NCBI GenBank assembly: GCA_002702655.1
Contig: PABB01000048.1
Coordinates: 105,642 to 169,641, forward strand
Direction of reading: 5' to 3'
Length of the DNA: 64,000 nucleotides
Origin: Planctomycetaceae bacterium
GTDB taxonomy: Bacteria; Planctomycetota; Planctomycetia; Pirellulales; Lacipirellulaceae
Shown here one piece after another: positions 54,114 to 62,334 of this stretch; the stretch's first letter is position 1; each line of letters begins with the position of its first letter. The notes under the pieces were generated by a model. That model saw nothing but the letters and a program-made list of their open reading frames with translations. It ran no database searches and had not been told where the DNA came from. The position numbers and the translations under genes are program-made.

Positions 54114-54379
54114 CTTCGCATACAACGGCAGGTTTCCGCGCGGCACTGGCCAAATTGCCGCGGCCCATCCAGGCCCGGGCCCGTGTCGCGTATCGGCATT
54201 TCATTAGCGACCCTAGCCACAACAGCCTGCAATTCAAGAAAGTTCACACGTCCCAAGCCGTGTACTCGGCGCGTGTGACAGACGACTATCGCGCCTTGGC
54301 CGTCGTCGAAGGCGACGATGTCGTGTGGTTTTGGATCGGCAAACACGCCGACTACGAGCGACTCCTTAAGTCACTCTGA
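54110..54379 (+). CDS. RelE/ParE-like toxin
   Basis: An 89-residue protein. PIQARARVAYRHFISDPSHNSLQFKKVHTSQAVYSARVTDDYRAL then VWFWIGKHADYERLL fits the RelE fold, with basic residues and the terminal Tyr/His often used by mRNA-cutting members. Whether it cuts mRNA is inferred. The start overlaps the antitoxin stop (ATGA). It precedes two small paralogous membrane-anchored proteins. Confidence 0.8.
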   Translation: MTSHTTAGFRAALAKLPRPIQARARVAYRHFISDPSHNSLQFKKVHTSQAVYSARVTDDYRALAVVEGDDVVWFWIGKHADYERLLKSL

Positions 54380-54399
54380 GTTCGCCAGGAAGGCTCCGC

Positions 54400-54834
54400 A
54401 TGAGACCTCGCTTCTCGCTGAAACTGCTGCTGGGGGCCGCGACGGCGGTCACGCTGTGGCTGGGGTGGCGGGCTCAGGCGCCGCGGGTGGCTAAGCAGTT
54501 TGCGGCGGCCGTGCAGCGCGGCGACGACACAGCGGCCGACGCGCTGATCCGCGACGACGACGACGGCTACTTCGCCGGGGTGCGCCAGATAGATCGCTGG
54601 CTGGTGCGCTCGGTCGACATCAGCGAGTTCGAGCCGGCGCCCGGCGTCGCCGCGTGGCTGGTCAATCAGCACGACGCCCACGTCACGTTCCACATCCTCG
54701 ATCGCGAAGCGGGCTATGGCGCGGTCACGGTCGACGTGGCCGCCACGCCGCTGGGCATCACCCACAGCCAGGATGGGTCGTGGGTCAGCGACACGCCGCC
54801 GCTGCTGGAGTTTCTGCTGGGGCTTGCGGAATAA
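54400..54834 (+). CDS. Small membrane-anchored protein, RFSLKLLL type
   Basis: A 144-residue protein with one N-terminal membrane segment (RFSLKLLLGAATAVTLWLGW) and a soluble periplasmic part; QFAAAVQRGDDTAADALI looks like a helical SIMPL-/NTF2-like start. The start motif MxPRFSLKLLL is common in planctomycetes. It is a paralogue of the next gene. Function unknown. Confidence 0.6.
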   Translation: MRPRFSLKLLLGAATAVTLWLGWRAQAPRVAKQFAAAVQRGDDTAADALIRDDDDGYFAGVRQIDRWLVRSVDISEFEPAPGVAAWLVNQHDAHVTFHILDREAGYGAVTVDVAATPLGITHSQDGSWVSDTPPLLEFLLGLAE

Positions 54835-54848
54835 CAAGCGACTAACCA

Positions 54849-55352
54849 ATGAAACCGCGTTTCTCGCTCAAACTGCTGCTGATGGCCGTGACCGCCACGG
54901 CTCTGTTCTGCTACTGGCGGACGCGGCCGGCGGCGATTTCTCACCGATTTGTAGAAGCTGCAGCGAAAGGCGATTACGCGACTGCGGATCAGTTGCTCAT
55001 TACCCCCTCCATGAGAAAACTCGATCAATGGGAGCGCGAGAATCGAGAAATACGAGTCTGGCTTCACCCTCAAAAACAAACCGTACTGGACTGGCTTGCC
55101 GGCCGAATGTCTGGGCAGATTGTCGTCGAGGGCGATATCAACGGGCCTGGAATGCCGCCAGGAAGCCCCCTGCACCTCAACATGCTCGCCGACCAACACT
55201 TCAGTGAGAATGGCAACCCTGGTCGTTTCCACTGGAGCATGCCTATCGCAGTGAAGTCCGATGGCATCGAACTAAAAGGCAATCAGGCGCCTGCTCCAGC
55301 TTACTCGTGGATTGTCGGCTCTCGGGACCTTCCTTTCTCAATGGCAGAATAA
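54849..55352 (+). CDS. Small membrane-anchored protein, RFSLKLLL type, paralogue
   Basis: A 167-residue protein, similar to its neighbour in the first 50 residues (MKPRFSLKLLLMAVTATAL and FVEAAAKGDYATADQLLI) but different afterwards. One membrane segment, exported C-terminal part of beta character. It ends 6 bases before ruvC, so it may be cotranscribed with it. GC is lower than in neighbours, which may mean recent origin or relaxed selection. Function unknown. Confidence 0.55.
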   Translation: MKPRFSLKLLLMAVTATALFCYWRTRPAAISHRFVEAAAKGDYATADQLLITPSMRKLDQWERENREIRVWLHPQKQTVLDWLAGRMSGQIVVEGDINGPGMPPGSPLHLNMLADQHFSENGNPGRFHWSMPIAVKSDGIELKGNQAPAPAYSWIVGSRDLPFSMAE

Positions 55353-55358
55353 GTCGCC

Positions 55359-55841
55359 ATGCGCATCCTCGGCATTGATCCTGGACTCAACACGACCGGC
55401 TACGGGGTCGTGGAGCGCACCAGGCGCGAGTTGCGGCTGATCGAAGCGGGGGTCGTGCGCGGCACGGCCAAGGCTCCGTTGGCGGTGCGGGTGCAGGAGA
55501 TTTACGACGGCGTGCGGGAGGTGATCGAGTCGCTGCAGCCCGCGGCGCTGGCGCTGGAGAAGCTCTACACGCACTACGATCGGCCGACCACGGCGCTGCT
55601 GATGGGGCATGCCCGCGGCGTGATTGTGCTGGCGGCGCAGCAGGCGGGGATCGAGGTGTTCGACTTCGCGGCGACGCAGGTGAAAAAGACGCTCACCGGC
55701 AACGGCCGGGCGCCCAAGTCGCAGATGCAGCAAGCCGTACAGCGCGAGTTGCGGCTGGCCAAGCTCCCCGAGCCGGCCGACGTGGCCGACGCGCTGGCGA
55801 TTGCGATGTGTCACGCGTGGAGTGCGGAGGGCGGGCAGTAG
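55359..55841 (+). CDS. ruvC: Holliday junction resolvase RuvC
   Basis: A 160-residue endonuclease that cuts Holliday junctions symmetrically with RuvAB. Catalytic acids are in place: Asp7 in LGIDPGLNTTGYG, Glu67 in LALEKLYTHYD, and Asp141/Asp144 in DVADALAIAMCH. Normal length. Only 6 bases separate it from the gene before. ruvA follows 331 bases on, and ruvB is 3.5 kb away. Confidence 0.96.
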   Translation: MRILGIDPGLNTTGYGVVERTRRELRLIEAGVVRGTAKAPLAVRVQEIYDGVREVIESLQPAALALEKLYTHYDRPTTALLMGHARGVIVLAAQQAGIEVFDFAATQVKKTLTGNGRAPKSQMQQAVQRELRLAKLPEPADVADALAIAMCHAWSAEGGQ

Positions 55842-56172
55842 GCACCGGGTGGCGCCCAAGTGGCGGCACGCGCTGTCTTAGCGGCGGACGCGAGTCCGCA
55901 TTTCGTGCCGTTTCGCGTTGTCGACGATCGGCGCAATGGTTGTCGCGGGGAATTTGCTGAGCGGTGCATGCTTTGGCGGTGTTGGCGAATTGTTCGGGGC
56001 GGTGCTAATTGAGGAGTGGGAGAGTCGCTCGGTGATGGGCGGACTGGCGTCCGCCGCTAAGGGGGGCTCGCGCGTCGACGTGCGTTCGGGTTGACGCTGC
56101 GGCGCGGCGCTGCTCCGATTGTCGCACCCTATCGCTGATCTACGACCTCTAACCTCTCGCCTCCCCCCCGCA
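55842..56172. repeat. Intergenic region between ruvC and ruvA
   Basis: Contains the GCGGACGCGAGTCCGC palindrome (55876-55902) and its inverted copy GGCGGACTGGCGTCCGCC (56040-56065), the pair facing each other across 140 bases. No gene. Confidence 0.55.
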
Positions 56173-56802
56173 ATGATCTCCAAAATCACCGGCAAGCCCG
56201 TGAATGTCGCCGGCGACGAATTGACGCTGGCCGTGGGCGCCTTTGAATACGAAGTGCTGATTCCCGAATTCGCGCGGCGGCACCTGCAGTCGCAAATCGG
56301 CCGCGAAGTGAGCCTGCACACCATCGAGTACATCGAAGGCAACACGCAGGGCGGCCGACTGACGCCGCGGCTGGTGGGATTCCTCAATGCGGCGGAGCGC
56401 GAGTTCTTCGAGCTGTTCTGCCAGGTCGACGGCGTCGGCGTGAAAAAGGCGCTGCGGGCGATGGTGCGGCCCGTGCAGGAGGTGGCCGCGCTGATCGAGG
56501 ATCAGGACGCCAAGGGCCTGGCCGGTTTGCCGGGGATCGGCCCCGCCACCGCCGAGCGCGTTGTTGCCAAGCTGCGGCGCAAGATGCCGAAGTTCGCCCT
56601 GCTGGTGGGCCGCGAGGCGCCGGCGGCGGCCGCCGATGCCGATCGCGACGTGGCGACCGAAACGTTCGAGGCGCTACGGGCCCTGGGGCACAGCGAGGCG
56701 GACGCCAAGCGGCTGATCGAAGCGGCGCTCGACCGGAAAAAGAAGTACAAAAACGTCGACGAACTGCTGCGGGCCGTGTACGAGCAACGCGCGGGGCATT
56801 GA
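56173..56802 (+). CDS. ruvA: Holliday junction DNA helicase subunit RuvA
   Basis: A 209-residue RuvA from the ATG at 56173. N-terminal OB domain MISKITGKPVNVAGDELTLAVG, then two helix-hairpin-helix units: VDGVGVKKALRAMV and LAGLPGIGPATAERVVAKL. The C-terminal domain III (ALRALGHSEADAKRLIEAAL) binds RuvB. Normal length. A family-C palindrome follows the stop. Confidence 0.95.
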   Translation: MISKITGKPVNVAGDELTLAVGAFEYEVLIPEFARRHLQSQIGREVSLHTIEYIEGNTQGGRLTPRLVGFLNAAEREFFELFCQVDGVGVKKALRAMVRPVQEVAALIEDQDAKGLAGLPGIGPATAERVVAKLRRKMPKFALLVGREAPAAAADADRDVATETFEALRALGHSEADAKRLIEAALDRKKKYKNVDELLRAVYEQRAGH

Positions 56803-56820
56803 GCGGATTGCCGCACTGCC

Positions 56821-56899
56821 GGGGTGGCTGGGGACGGAGCGCAGCGTAGCCCCCAGGGATATCAATGGGGGCTCCCTGCGCTCCGTCCCCAGCCACCCC
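56821..56899. repeat. Family-C long palindrome
   Basis: Arms GGGGTGGCTGGGGACGGAG and CTCCGTCCCCAGCCACCCC; inner AGCCCCCAGGG and GGGGGCT pair. It lies 18 bases after ruvA and may be its terminator. Confidence 0.8.
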
Positions 56900-56911
56900 C
56901 GCTTGGCAAGG

Positions 56912-56917
56912 TACAAT
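56912..56917 (+). promoter_or_regulatory. Possible -10 box of the first hydrolase gene
   Basis: TACAAT at 43 bases before the ATG at 56961; no convincing -35 because the palindrome occupies the position. Confidence 0.3.
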
Positions 56918-56960
56918 TGCTGCGAGTGGTTTCGTCAGTGTGTCGGTTGTCGATCGTTCC

Positions 56961-57737
56961 ATGCTCCACGTCCTCGAACGCATGTTGGTGTTTCCCGCGC
57001 CGCGGTTGGATTGCGCGGACTGGAACCCGGACGACTTGCCGCACGAGGACGTCGAGTTTCGCGCCGAGGACGGCACGCAGCTGCACGGCTGGTTCGTGCC
57101 GCACGAGTCGCCGCGGGCGGCCGTGCTGTACAGCCACGGCAACGGCGAGCACGTGGCCCGGCTGGCGCCGCGGCTGAAAGAGCTGCACGAGGCGACCGAC
57201 GTGGCGGTGTTTGCCTGGGACTACCGCGGCTATGGCAAGAGCCAAGGCAAGTCGACCTCGGAGCTGGCGCTGACCGACGCCCGCGAGGCGCAACTGTGGC
57301 TGGCCGACCGGATGGAGATTCCGCCCAAAGACGTCGTGCTGCTGGGGCGTTCGCTGGGCGGCGGCGTGTCGGCGGGGCTGGCCTCGCGACACGCGGTGCG
57401 GGGGTTGGTGCTGGAGCGGACCTTCTCGCGGCTGAAGGACGCGGCTGCGTACCATTTCCCCTGGCTGCCGGTGCGGTGGCTGATGCGGAACGAGTTTCCG
57501 TCGATCGATTGGATTCGCGACTACCACGGTCCGCTGTTTCAGTCGCACGGCACCGAGGACGAAGTCGTGCCGTACGCGATGGGCCAGGCGCTGTTCGACG
57601 CCTGCCCCAGCGAGGCGAAGCGGTTCTACACGGTCGAAGGCGGCAACCACAACGGCCCGCAGCCGGTTGAGTACTACGAACAGTTGGGCGAGTGGATGGA
57701 CGAGCTGTCACATCGCGAGCATTCCGACGCTTCGTAG
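56961..57737 (+). CDS. Alpha/beta hydrolase (serine), soluble
   Basis: A 258-residue hydrolase of the ABHD13/BEM46 type: VLYSHGNGEHVAR, DYRGYGKSQGKS, nucleophile elbow LLGRSLGGGVSAG with the Ser, HGTEDEVVPY with the Asp and a final His in GGNHNGP. No signal peptide, so it is cytoplasmic or membrane-attached. A longer paralogue follows; the pair is a tandem duplication. The substrate is unknown. Confidence 0.85.
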   Translation: MLHVLERMLVFPAPRLDCADWNPDDLPHEDVEFRAEDGTQLHGWFVPHESPRAAVLYSHGNGEHVARLAPRLKELHEATDVAVFAWDYRGYGKSQGKSTSELALTDAREAQLWLADRMEIPPKDVVLLGRSLGGGVSAGLASRHAVRGLVLERTFSRLKDAAAYHFPWLPVRWLMRNEFPSIDWIRDYHGPLFQSHGTEDEVVPYAMGQALFDACPSEAKRFYTVEGGNHNGPQPVEYYEQLGEWMDELSHREHSDAS

Positions 57738-57784
57738 GGTGCGTCCGCCCTGCTAGCTCCCGCACACCTCAGTTCCATCCCGCC

Positions 57785-58669
57785 ATGCCATTGCCCGCCG
57801 TTGCGAACGACCCCGCGCAGGCCCGCGCCGCCGGCGTCGGCGGGTGGCGCAAGCTGAAAAGACCGCTCGCCAAGCTCGCGGCGTGTTACGCGGCGGTGTG
57901 TCTGCTGATGATGGCGCTGGAAACGCGACTGGTTTACCAGCCGCCGGCGTCGGACGTGGCGTTGGCATTTCATCCTAAGAACCAAGATGTCGAGGAAGTG
58001 CGATTCGAGTCGGCCGACGGCACGCGATTGCACGGCGTGTTGTGTCTGCACCCGGGCAGCAAACGCGTCGTGCTGTACTGCCATGGCAACGGCGAGAACG
58101 TGCGGACAGCGTTTTCGCGCATGCAGCAGCTGAGCGAGTCGCTCGACGCCAACGTGATGGTCTTCGATTTCCGCGGCTACGGCGAGAGTGAGGGATCGCC
58201 GTACGAAGAGGGCGTGATTGCCGACGGGCTCGCCGCACAGCGATGGCTGGCTGAGAGAATGGACTGTCAGCCGGACGACATCGTGGTTTTAGGTCGCTCG
58301 CTGGGCGGGGGTATCGCCACGGCGATCGCGGCCCAGCAAGGCGCCCGCGGTTTGGTGCTGCAGAACACGTTCCACCGGCTCGACGAAGTGGCGGCAGGCA
58401 AGTACTTCTGGCTGCCGGTGCGGTGGCTGATCCGCAATCACTACCACAGCGACCAATGGATCGCCCAATTCCGCGGCCCGGTACTGCAGAGCCACGGCAC
58501 GGCCGACCGCATCGTGCCGTACGAGTCGGGCCAGGAGTTGTTCGCGGCGTGCCCCAGCGCCGACAAGCGGTTCTTCGCGATCGACGGCGGGCGGCACAAT
58601 CAGATCGAACCGCCGGCGTACGATGCGGTGCTGCAGGCGTGGTTCGAGCGTGTCTTTGCGTCACCGTAG
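57785..58669 (+). CDS. Alpha/beta hydrolase (serine), membrane-anchored paralogue
   Basis: A 294-residue hydrolase. An N-terminal membrane segment (about 32-48, AACYAAVCLLMMAL) precedes the same fold as the gene before: VLYCHGNGENV, DFRGYGESEGSP, VLGRSLGGGIATAIA with the Ser, HGTADRIVPYESG with the Asp and GGRHNQIEP with the His. ATG at 57785. A perfect 25-bp inverted repeat follows the stop. Confidence 0.85.
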   Translation: MPLPAVANDPAQARAAGVGGWRKLKRPLAKLAACYAAVCLLMMALETRLVYQPPASDVALAFHPKNQDVEEVRFESADGTRLHGVLCLHPGSKRVVLYCHGNGENVRTAFSRMQQLSESLDANVMVFDFRGYGESEGSPYEEGVIADGLAAQRWLAERMDCQPDDIVVLGRSLGGGIATAIAAQQGARGLVLQNTFHRLDEVAAGKYFWLPVRWLIRNHYHSDQWIAQFRGPVLQSHGTADRIVPYESGQELFAACPSADKRFFAIDGGRHNQIEPPAYDAVLQAWFERVFASP

Positions 58670-58709
58670 CGATACCGCCAGGGGCGTCCCCGCTCGACGA
58701 TTTCGCCCC

Positions 58710-58791
58710 TAGCCGGCGAGCTACGTCTCGCCGCTGAAGACAAGACAAGTGTCGTTCTGCAGCGCCGCGGCGAGACGTAGCTCGCCGGCTA
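58710..58791. repeat. Perfect 25-bp inverted repeat between converging genes
   Basis: Arms at 58710-58734 and 58767-58791 are exact mirror images (TAGCCGGCGAGCTACGTC and its complement), loop 32 bases. It could terminate both the hydrolase and PrsW transcripts. Confidence 0.85.
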
Positions 58792-58850
58792 GTTGTCGTT
58801 GATTGCCAGGTTCAATCGTACTGCGAAGTTGGCGTGCGAGCGCCTTCGGC

Positions 58851-60029
58851 TCACACCGTCACCAGCCGCTCCGGCAGTTCGCGGAGCACCATGTACACCA
58901 TGAGCGACTCGGTCAGCACGGCGCCGGCCAGCATGTCGGCTGCCGGGCGCCATCCGACCACGGCGCACAGGTAGACGAACGTCGCCGCGGTCACGAAGCA
59001 GACGCAGGCGAGAAAGACGCCGCTGTAGCTCAATGCGGGTTGCGCGTCGCGTTGCAGCGGCCGCAGTTCCACGAAGAACTGACGAACGAGCAAGATAAAC
59101 AGGATGGCCGATGCGATGGCAATGTCCTCGAGCGCCGGCAACGAGATGAAGGCGTCGTACAGGCCGTGAACCAACACCACGGTGCCGAACACGGCCACCG
59201 CCATCAGCCCCCACTCGCGGGGCCAGCGACACCCGCGATACAGGGCAAGCCCCGCCAGGCCCGTCAGCGACATGTGCGCCGGCGCGGGCATCAGCAATCG
59301 CCCCACGGTTCCTTCGCCCGACGTCGACCAGATGTAGCCAATGTTCTCCTCGATGGCGAACCCCAGGCCGACGGCGCCCGCGGCGGCCAAGGCCGCCAGC
59401 TCGTCGCGCTGCCGCACCAGCCACGGCAACAAAGGGATGTAGCAAACAATTTTGGCGGTTTCCTCGCGCAAGCCGACGCCCAGAATATTGTCGCGCAAGC
59501 CGCCGATCAGATCGTGGGCCGCGACAATTCCCCAGCGATACTCCTGCCACAGAATCAGAAAGTCGGTCAGGGGAATGCTAACCAGCCCCAGCAGCAGGCC
59601 CGCGAGCGGCGCCAGGAGCCGCGCGTCGGTTAGCCCACGCGGTTGAGCTGACTGCAACAGCAGCAAGAGCCAGGCGATCCCGGTCAGGGTGGCGAGGAAT
59701 GCGGGGCCCAGGTGCGTCCAACTTTCGGCGGTGGACTTGAAGGAAAGCACCAGCACGCGGCGCCAGTCATCAACCGCCGCGGCCGCCTCGGCTTCCTTGA
59801 AGCTCGGTGCGAAAGGAGGCGGCTGGATGTCGTCGGGCAAGTCCCGGGGCTGGTCGTTGTCCTCGTCGAGAAACGAGTCGGCGGCGACCCATTTCTTCAG
59901 CGGCGTGTCGCCCGTCGCCCAATCGACGGCCACGCCCACGACGACCCCCGCGGCCAGGATGCCGATGACCATCCGCCACAGGAAGGCGGGGTCGCGGGTC
60001 TTCACTTGCAGGTAGCGTCGCGTGGTCAT
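58851..60029 (-). CDS. PrsW-type intramembrane protease
   Basis: A 392-residue membrane protein with about nine hydrophobic segments, from the ATG at 60029. The Glu-rich motifs of the PrsW/CPBP-like family are present: GLREETAK, GFAIEENIGY and HGLYDA, plus PAPAHMSLTG with a conserved His. PrsW in Bacillus cuts an anti-sigma factor; here the substrate is unknown. The N-terminal 74 residues of the longest frame are a translated family-C palindrome and are not used. Confidence 0.85.
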   Translation of the reverse strand: MTTRRYLQVKTRDPAFLWRMVIGILAAGVVVGVAVDWATGDTPLKKWVAADSFLDEDNDQPRDLPDDIQPPPFAPSFKEAEAAAAVDDWRRVLVLSFKSTAESWTHLGPAFLATLTGIAWLLLLLQSAQPRGLTDARLLAPLAGLLLGLVSIPLTDFLILWQEYRWGIVAAHDLIGGLRDNILGVGLREETAKIVCYIPLLPWLVRQRDELAALAAAGAVGLGFAIEENIGYIWSTSGEGTVGRLLMPAPAHMSLTGLAGLALYRGCRWPREWGLMAVAVFGTVVLVHGLYDAFISLPALEDIAIASAILFILLVRQFFVELRPLQRDAQPALSYSGVFLACVCFVTAATFVYLCAVVGWRPAADMLAGAVLTESLMVYMVLRELPERLVTV

Positions 60030-60080
60030 GCGTACCAATGTCGCGTGCTGCGGCGGCGTTGCCAACAGCAAGCACGAATC

Positions 60081-60156
60081 GGGTGGCTGGGGACGACCGC
60101 AGGGAGCCCCCAGTGAGCCCCTGGGGGCTGCGCTTCGCTCCGTCCCCAGCCACCCA
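60081..60156. repeat. Family-C long palindrome
   Basis: Arms GGGTGGCTGGGGACG and GTCCCCAGCCACCC around AGCCCCCAG ... CTGGGGGCT. It stands between the divergent prsW-like gene and ruvB. Confidence 0.8.
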
Positions 60157-60188
60157 ACTGCCGGCAGCATCCACAGGCGTTTCGCCGT

Positions 60189-60217
60189 TTGCGCAGTTCG
60201 CGGCAATTTGGTACACT
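60189..60217 (+). promoter_or_regulatory. Promoter of ruvB
   Basis: TTGCGC, exactly 17 bases, TACACT. Leader about 67 bases to the ATG at 60290. Confidence 0.5.
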
Positions 60218-60289
60218 GCCGGACCTCCCCCGGCGTACAGGTGTTCACTGACGCCGCCGACGTGCCCCCTCCCTACGCCCCCCATCCGC

Positions 60290-61348
60290 ATGGCCCGCGA
60301 ACCGCTGCTCAACGGCGACGACGATCAGGACCCTCGTCCCGAGCCGGAGAAGTTCTCCTCGCTCACCCGCGAGGAGGACGCCGCGCTGCGCCCGCAGCGG
60401 ATGGAGGACATGATCGGCCAGCGGGCGGTGTACGAGCGGTTGAAGATCGCGGTCGACGCGGCGCGGATCCGCCAGGAGCCGCTGGGCCATATCTTGCTGG
60501 ACGGCCCGCCGGGGCTGGGCAAGACGACCTTCGCCACGTGCATCCCGCGCGCCCTGGACGTGCCGCTGCAGATCGCCAGCGGCGCCGCGCTGGCCGCGCC
60601 CAAGGACCTGCTCCCCTACCTGACCAACGCCGAGGAAGGGTCGGTGCTGTTCATCGACGAGATTCATCGGCTGCCCAAGGCGGTCGAGGAGTTCATGTAC
60701 CCCGCGATGGAAGACTTTCGCGTCGACATCACGCTGGGCGAAGGGGTCAACGCCCGCACGGTGAACATGGCCCTGCGGCCGTTCACGGTGATCGGCGCCA
60801 CCACGCGCACCGGGCTGCTGTCGGCGCCGCTGCGCGATCGGTTCCAGGTGCGCGAGCATTTGGATTTCTACTCGCTGGACGAGTTGCGGCAGATCGTCGA
60901 GCGCAACGCCAAGAAGCTGAAAGTCGACATCGACCGCGAGTCGGCGCTGAAGATCGCCGCCTGCAGCCGCGGCACGCCGCGAATCACGAACAACCGCCTG
61001 CGGTGGGTTCGCGACTACGCGACCACCAAGGCGGACGGCAAGATCACGTTGGCCGTGGCCGAAGCGGCGCTCGCCATGCTAAGCGTCGATCAAGAAGGCC
61101 TCGACGGGCAGGATCGCAAGTACCTGGAAACGATCCTGCGCGTATTCCACGGCGGGCCGGTCGGGGTCGAGGCGATCGCCCACACGCTCAACACGGCCGT
61201 CGACACGCTGACCGACGAGGTGGAGCCGTATCTGCTGCGGGCCGAGTTGGTCATCCGCAGCCCGCGCGGGCGCAAGCTGACGGCCAAGGGCTTCGAGCAC
61301 CTGGGGGCCACGCCGCCAGCCGGCGACGGCGAGGCGTCGCTATTCTGA
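60290..61348 (+). CDS. ruvB: Holliday junction branch-migration motor RuvB
   Basis: A 352-residue AAA+ ATPase from the ATG at 60290 that drives branch migration with RuvA. Walker A GPPGLGKTT, Walker B VLFIDEIHRLPK, sensor/arginine-finger GATTRTGLLSAPLRDRF, the RuvA-contacting hairpin region and the C-terminal winged helix (EPYLLRAELVIRSPRGRKLT). The segment around ASGAALAAPKDL departs from the usual TSGPALEKPGDL, but the fold is complete. It is separate from ruvA by two hydrolases and a protease. Confidence 0.96.
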   Translation: MAREPLLNGDDDQDPRPEPEKFSSLTREEDAALRPQRMEDMIGQRAVYERLKIAVDAARIRQEPLGHILLDGPPGLGKTTFATCIPRALDVPLQIASGAALAAPKDLLPYLTNAEEGSVLFIDEIHRLPKAVEEFMYPAMEDFRVDITLGEGVNARTVNMALRPFTVIGATTRTGLLSAPLRDRFQVREHLDFYSLDELRQIVERNAKKLKVDIDRESALKIAACSRGTPRITNNRLRWVRDYATTKADGKITLAVAEAALAMLSVDQEGLDGQDRKYLETILRVFHGGPVGVEAIAHTLNTAVDTLTDEVEPYLLRAELVIRSPRGRKLTAKGFEHLGATPPAGDGEASLF

Positions 61349-61353
61349 ATCGC

Positions 61354-61454
61354 GTAGGTCAGGCTTTCCAGCCTGACATGACTCACTCGATGCGTGACCA
61401 CAGTGAGCCGCTGCGCCGACTCGCATGCTCTGTCAGGCTGGAAAGCCTGACCTA
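61354..61454. repeat. Family-B inverted pair after ruvB
   Basis: GTAGGTCAGGCTTTCC with GCCTGAC at 61354-61377 and its inverse TGTCAGGCTGGAAAGCC at 61431-61454 around 53 bases. Probably a terminator-like hairpin. Confidence 0.75.
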
Positions 61455-61464
61455 CGGCTGGGCA

Positions 61465-62223
61465 TCACCCCTCCCCATCGAGGGGAGGGGGGCAGAGCGA
61501 TGGAGCACTGGCGAGCTGGTCAACTCTCGGAGAGAGTTGACGACGGGCGTCGCGATACCACAGCCACGCGAACAGCGGCGCCAGCGCCAGGCACGCCCAT
61601 TGGTAGCCGGTGAGGCCGCCCCACAGGCGGGCTTCCGGGCGGATGAATTCGGTCGCGAAGCGGTAGGCGAAGTACGCCAGGAAGTAGAGCTTGATCAGGT
61701 TGCCGCGGAATCGGCCCTCGCTTTGCAGTTGCCACAGCACGACCGCGGCGGTCAGGTGAAACGCGGCTTCGTACAACTGCGTCGGATGCCGGGGCAACGT
61801 GTCACCGGCGGTCGGAAAGACGACGCCCCACGGCGCCGTGGTCGGCGTGCCGTAACAACAGCCGCCCACGAAACAGGCCAGCCGGCCAATGCCGATCGCC
61901 GCGGCCACGGGCACGGCGAACGAGTCGCCGGTCTTCACCCGCACGTCCAGCGACCACTTGGCGACCTCCACGCCGACGTATCCGCCGACCAGCCCGCACA
62001 GGATCGTCTTGCCGTCGGCAAACCACGCGGCGCCCGACAGAAACCCGTCCCAGTCCGCCAGCACGAACGGCAATTTGGCGCCCAGCATGGCGCCGCAAAA
62101 CGCACCCAGTGCGACGCCCCACCGCTGATACGCCGGCAGGGCCAGCCGTCCCTGCGTAAGCCGGCTCAGCACCGCCCCCGTGGCCACCGCGGCGATCATG
62201 ATGAGCGAGTAAACGGGGTTCAT
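61465..62223 (-). CDS. Lgt-family prolipoprotein diacylglyceryl transferase-like protein
   Basis: A 252-residue membrane protein. GIGRLACFVGGCCYGTPTTAPWG and RHPTQLYEA match the Lgt-like group that carries GCCYG in place of the FINGE segment of classical Lgt. Classical Lgt adds diacylglycerol to the lipobox Cys. Whether this variant does the same is uncertain. The last 15 residues run into the CCCCTCC repeat at 61470-61492, so the true C-terminus may once have been elsewhere. Confidence 0.75.
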   Translation of the reverse strand: MNPVYSLIMIAAVATGAVLSRLTQGRLALPAYQRWGVALGAFCGAMLGAKLPFVLADWDGFLSGAAWFADGKTILCGLVGGYVGVEVAKWSLDVRVKTGDSFAVPVAAAIGIGRLACFVGGCCYGTPTTAPWGVVFPTAGDTLPRHPTQLYEAAFHLTAAVVLWQLQSEGRFRGNLIKLYFLAYFAYRFATEFIRPEARLWGGLTGYQWACLALAPLFAWLWYRDARRQLSPRVDQLASAPSLCPPPLDGEG

Positions 62224-62257
62224 GGCAGGCTAAATGTTCAACGACCAAGCATCTGCG

Positions 62258-62333
62258 AATGACCAATGACCAATGACCAATGGGGATGATTGCGGTCGTC
62301 ATTGGTCATTGGGACTTGGTCATTGGTCATTTA
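62258..62333. repeat. Heptamer repeats in inverted orientation
   Basis: Left CCAATGA heptamers (three to four at 62258-62283) and right TTGGTCA heptamers (62300-62333), separated by 16 bases. They sit just after the stop of the radical SAM gene. Confidence 0.75.
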
Positions 62334-62334
62334 T

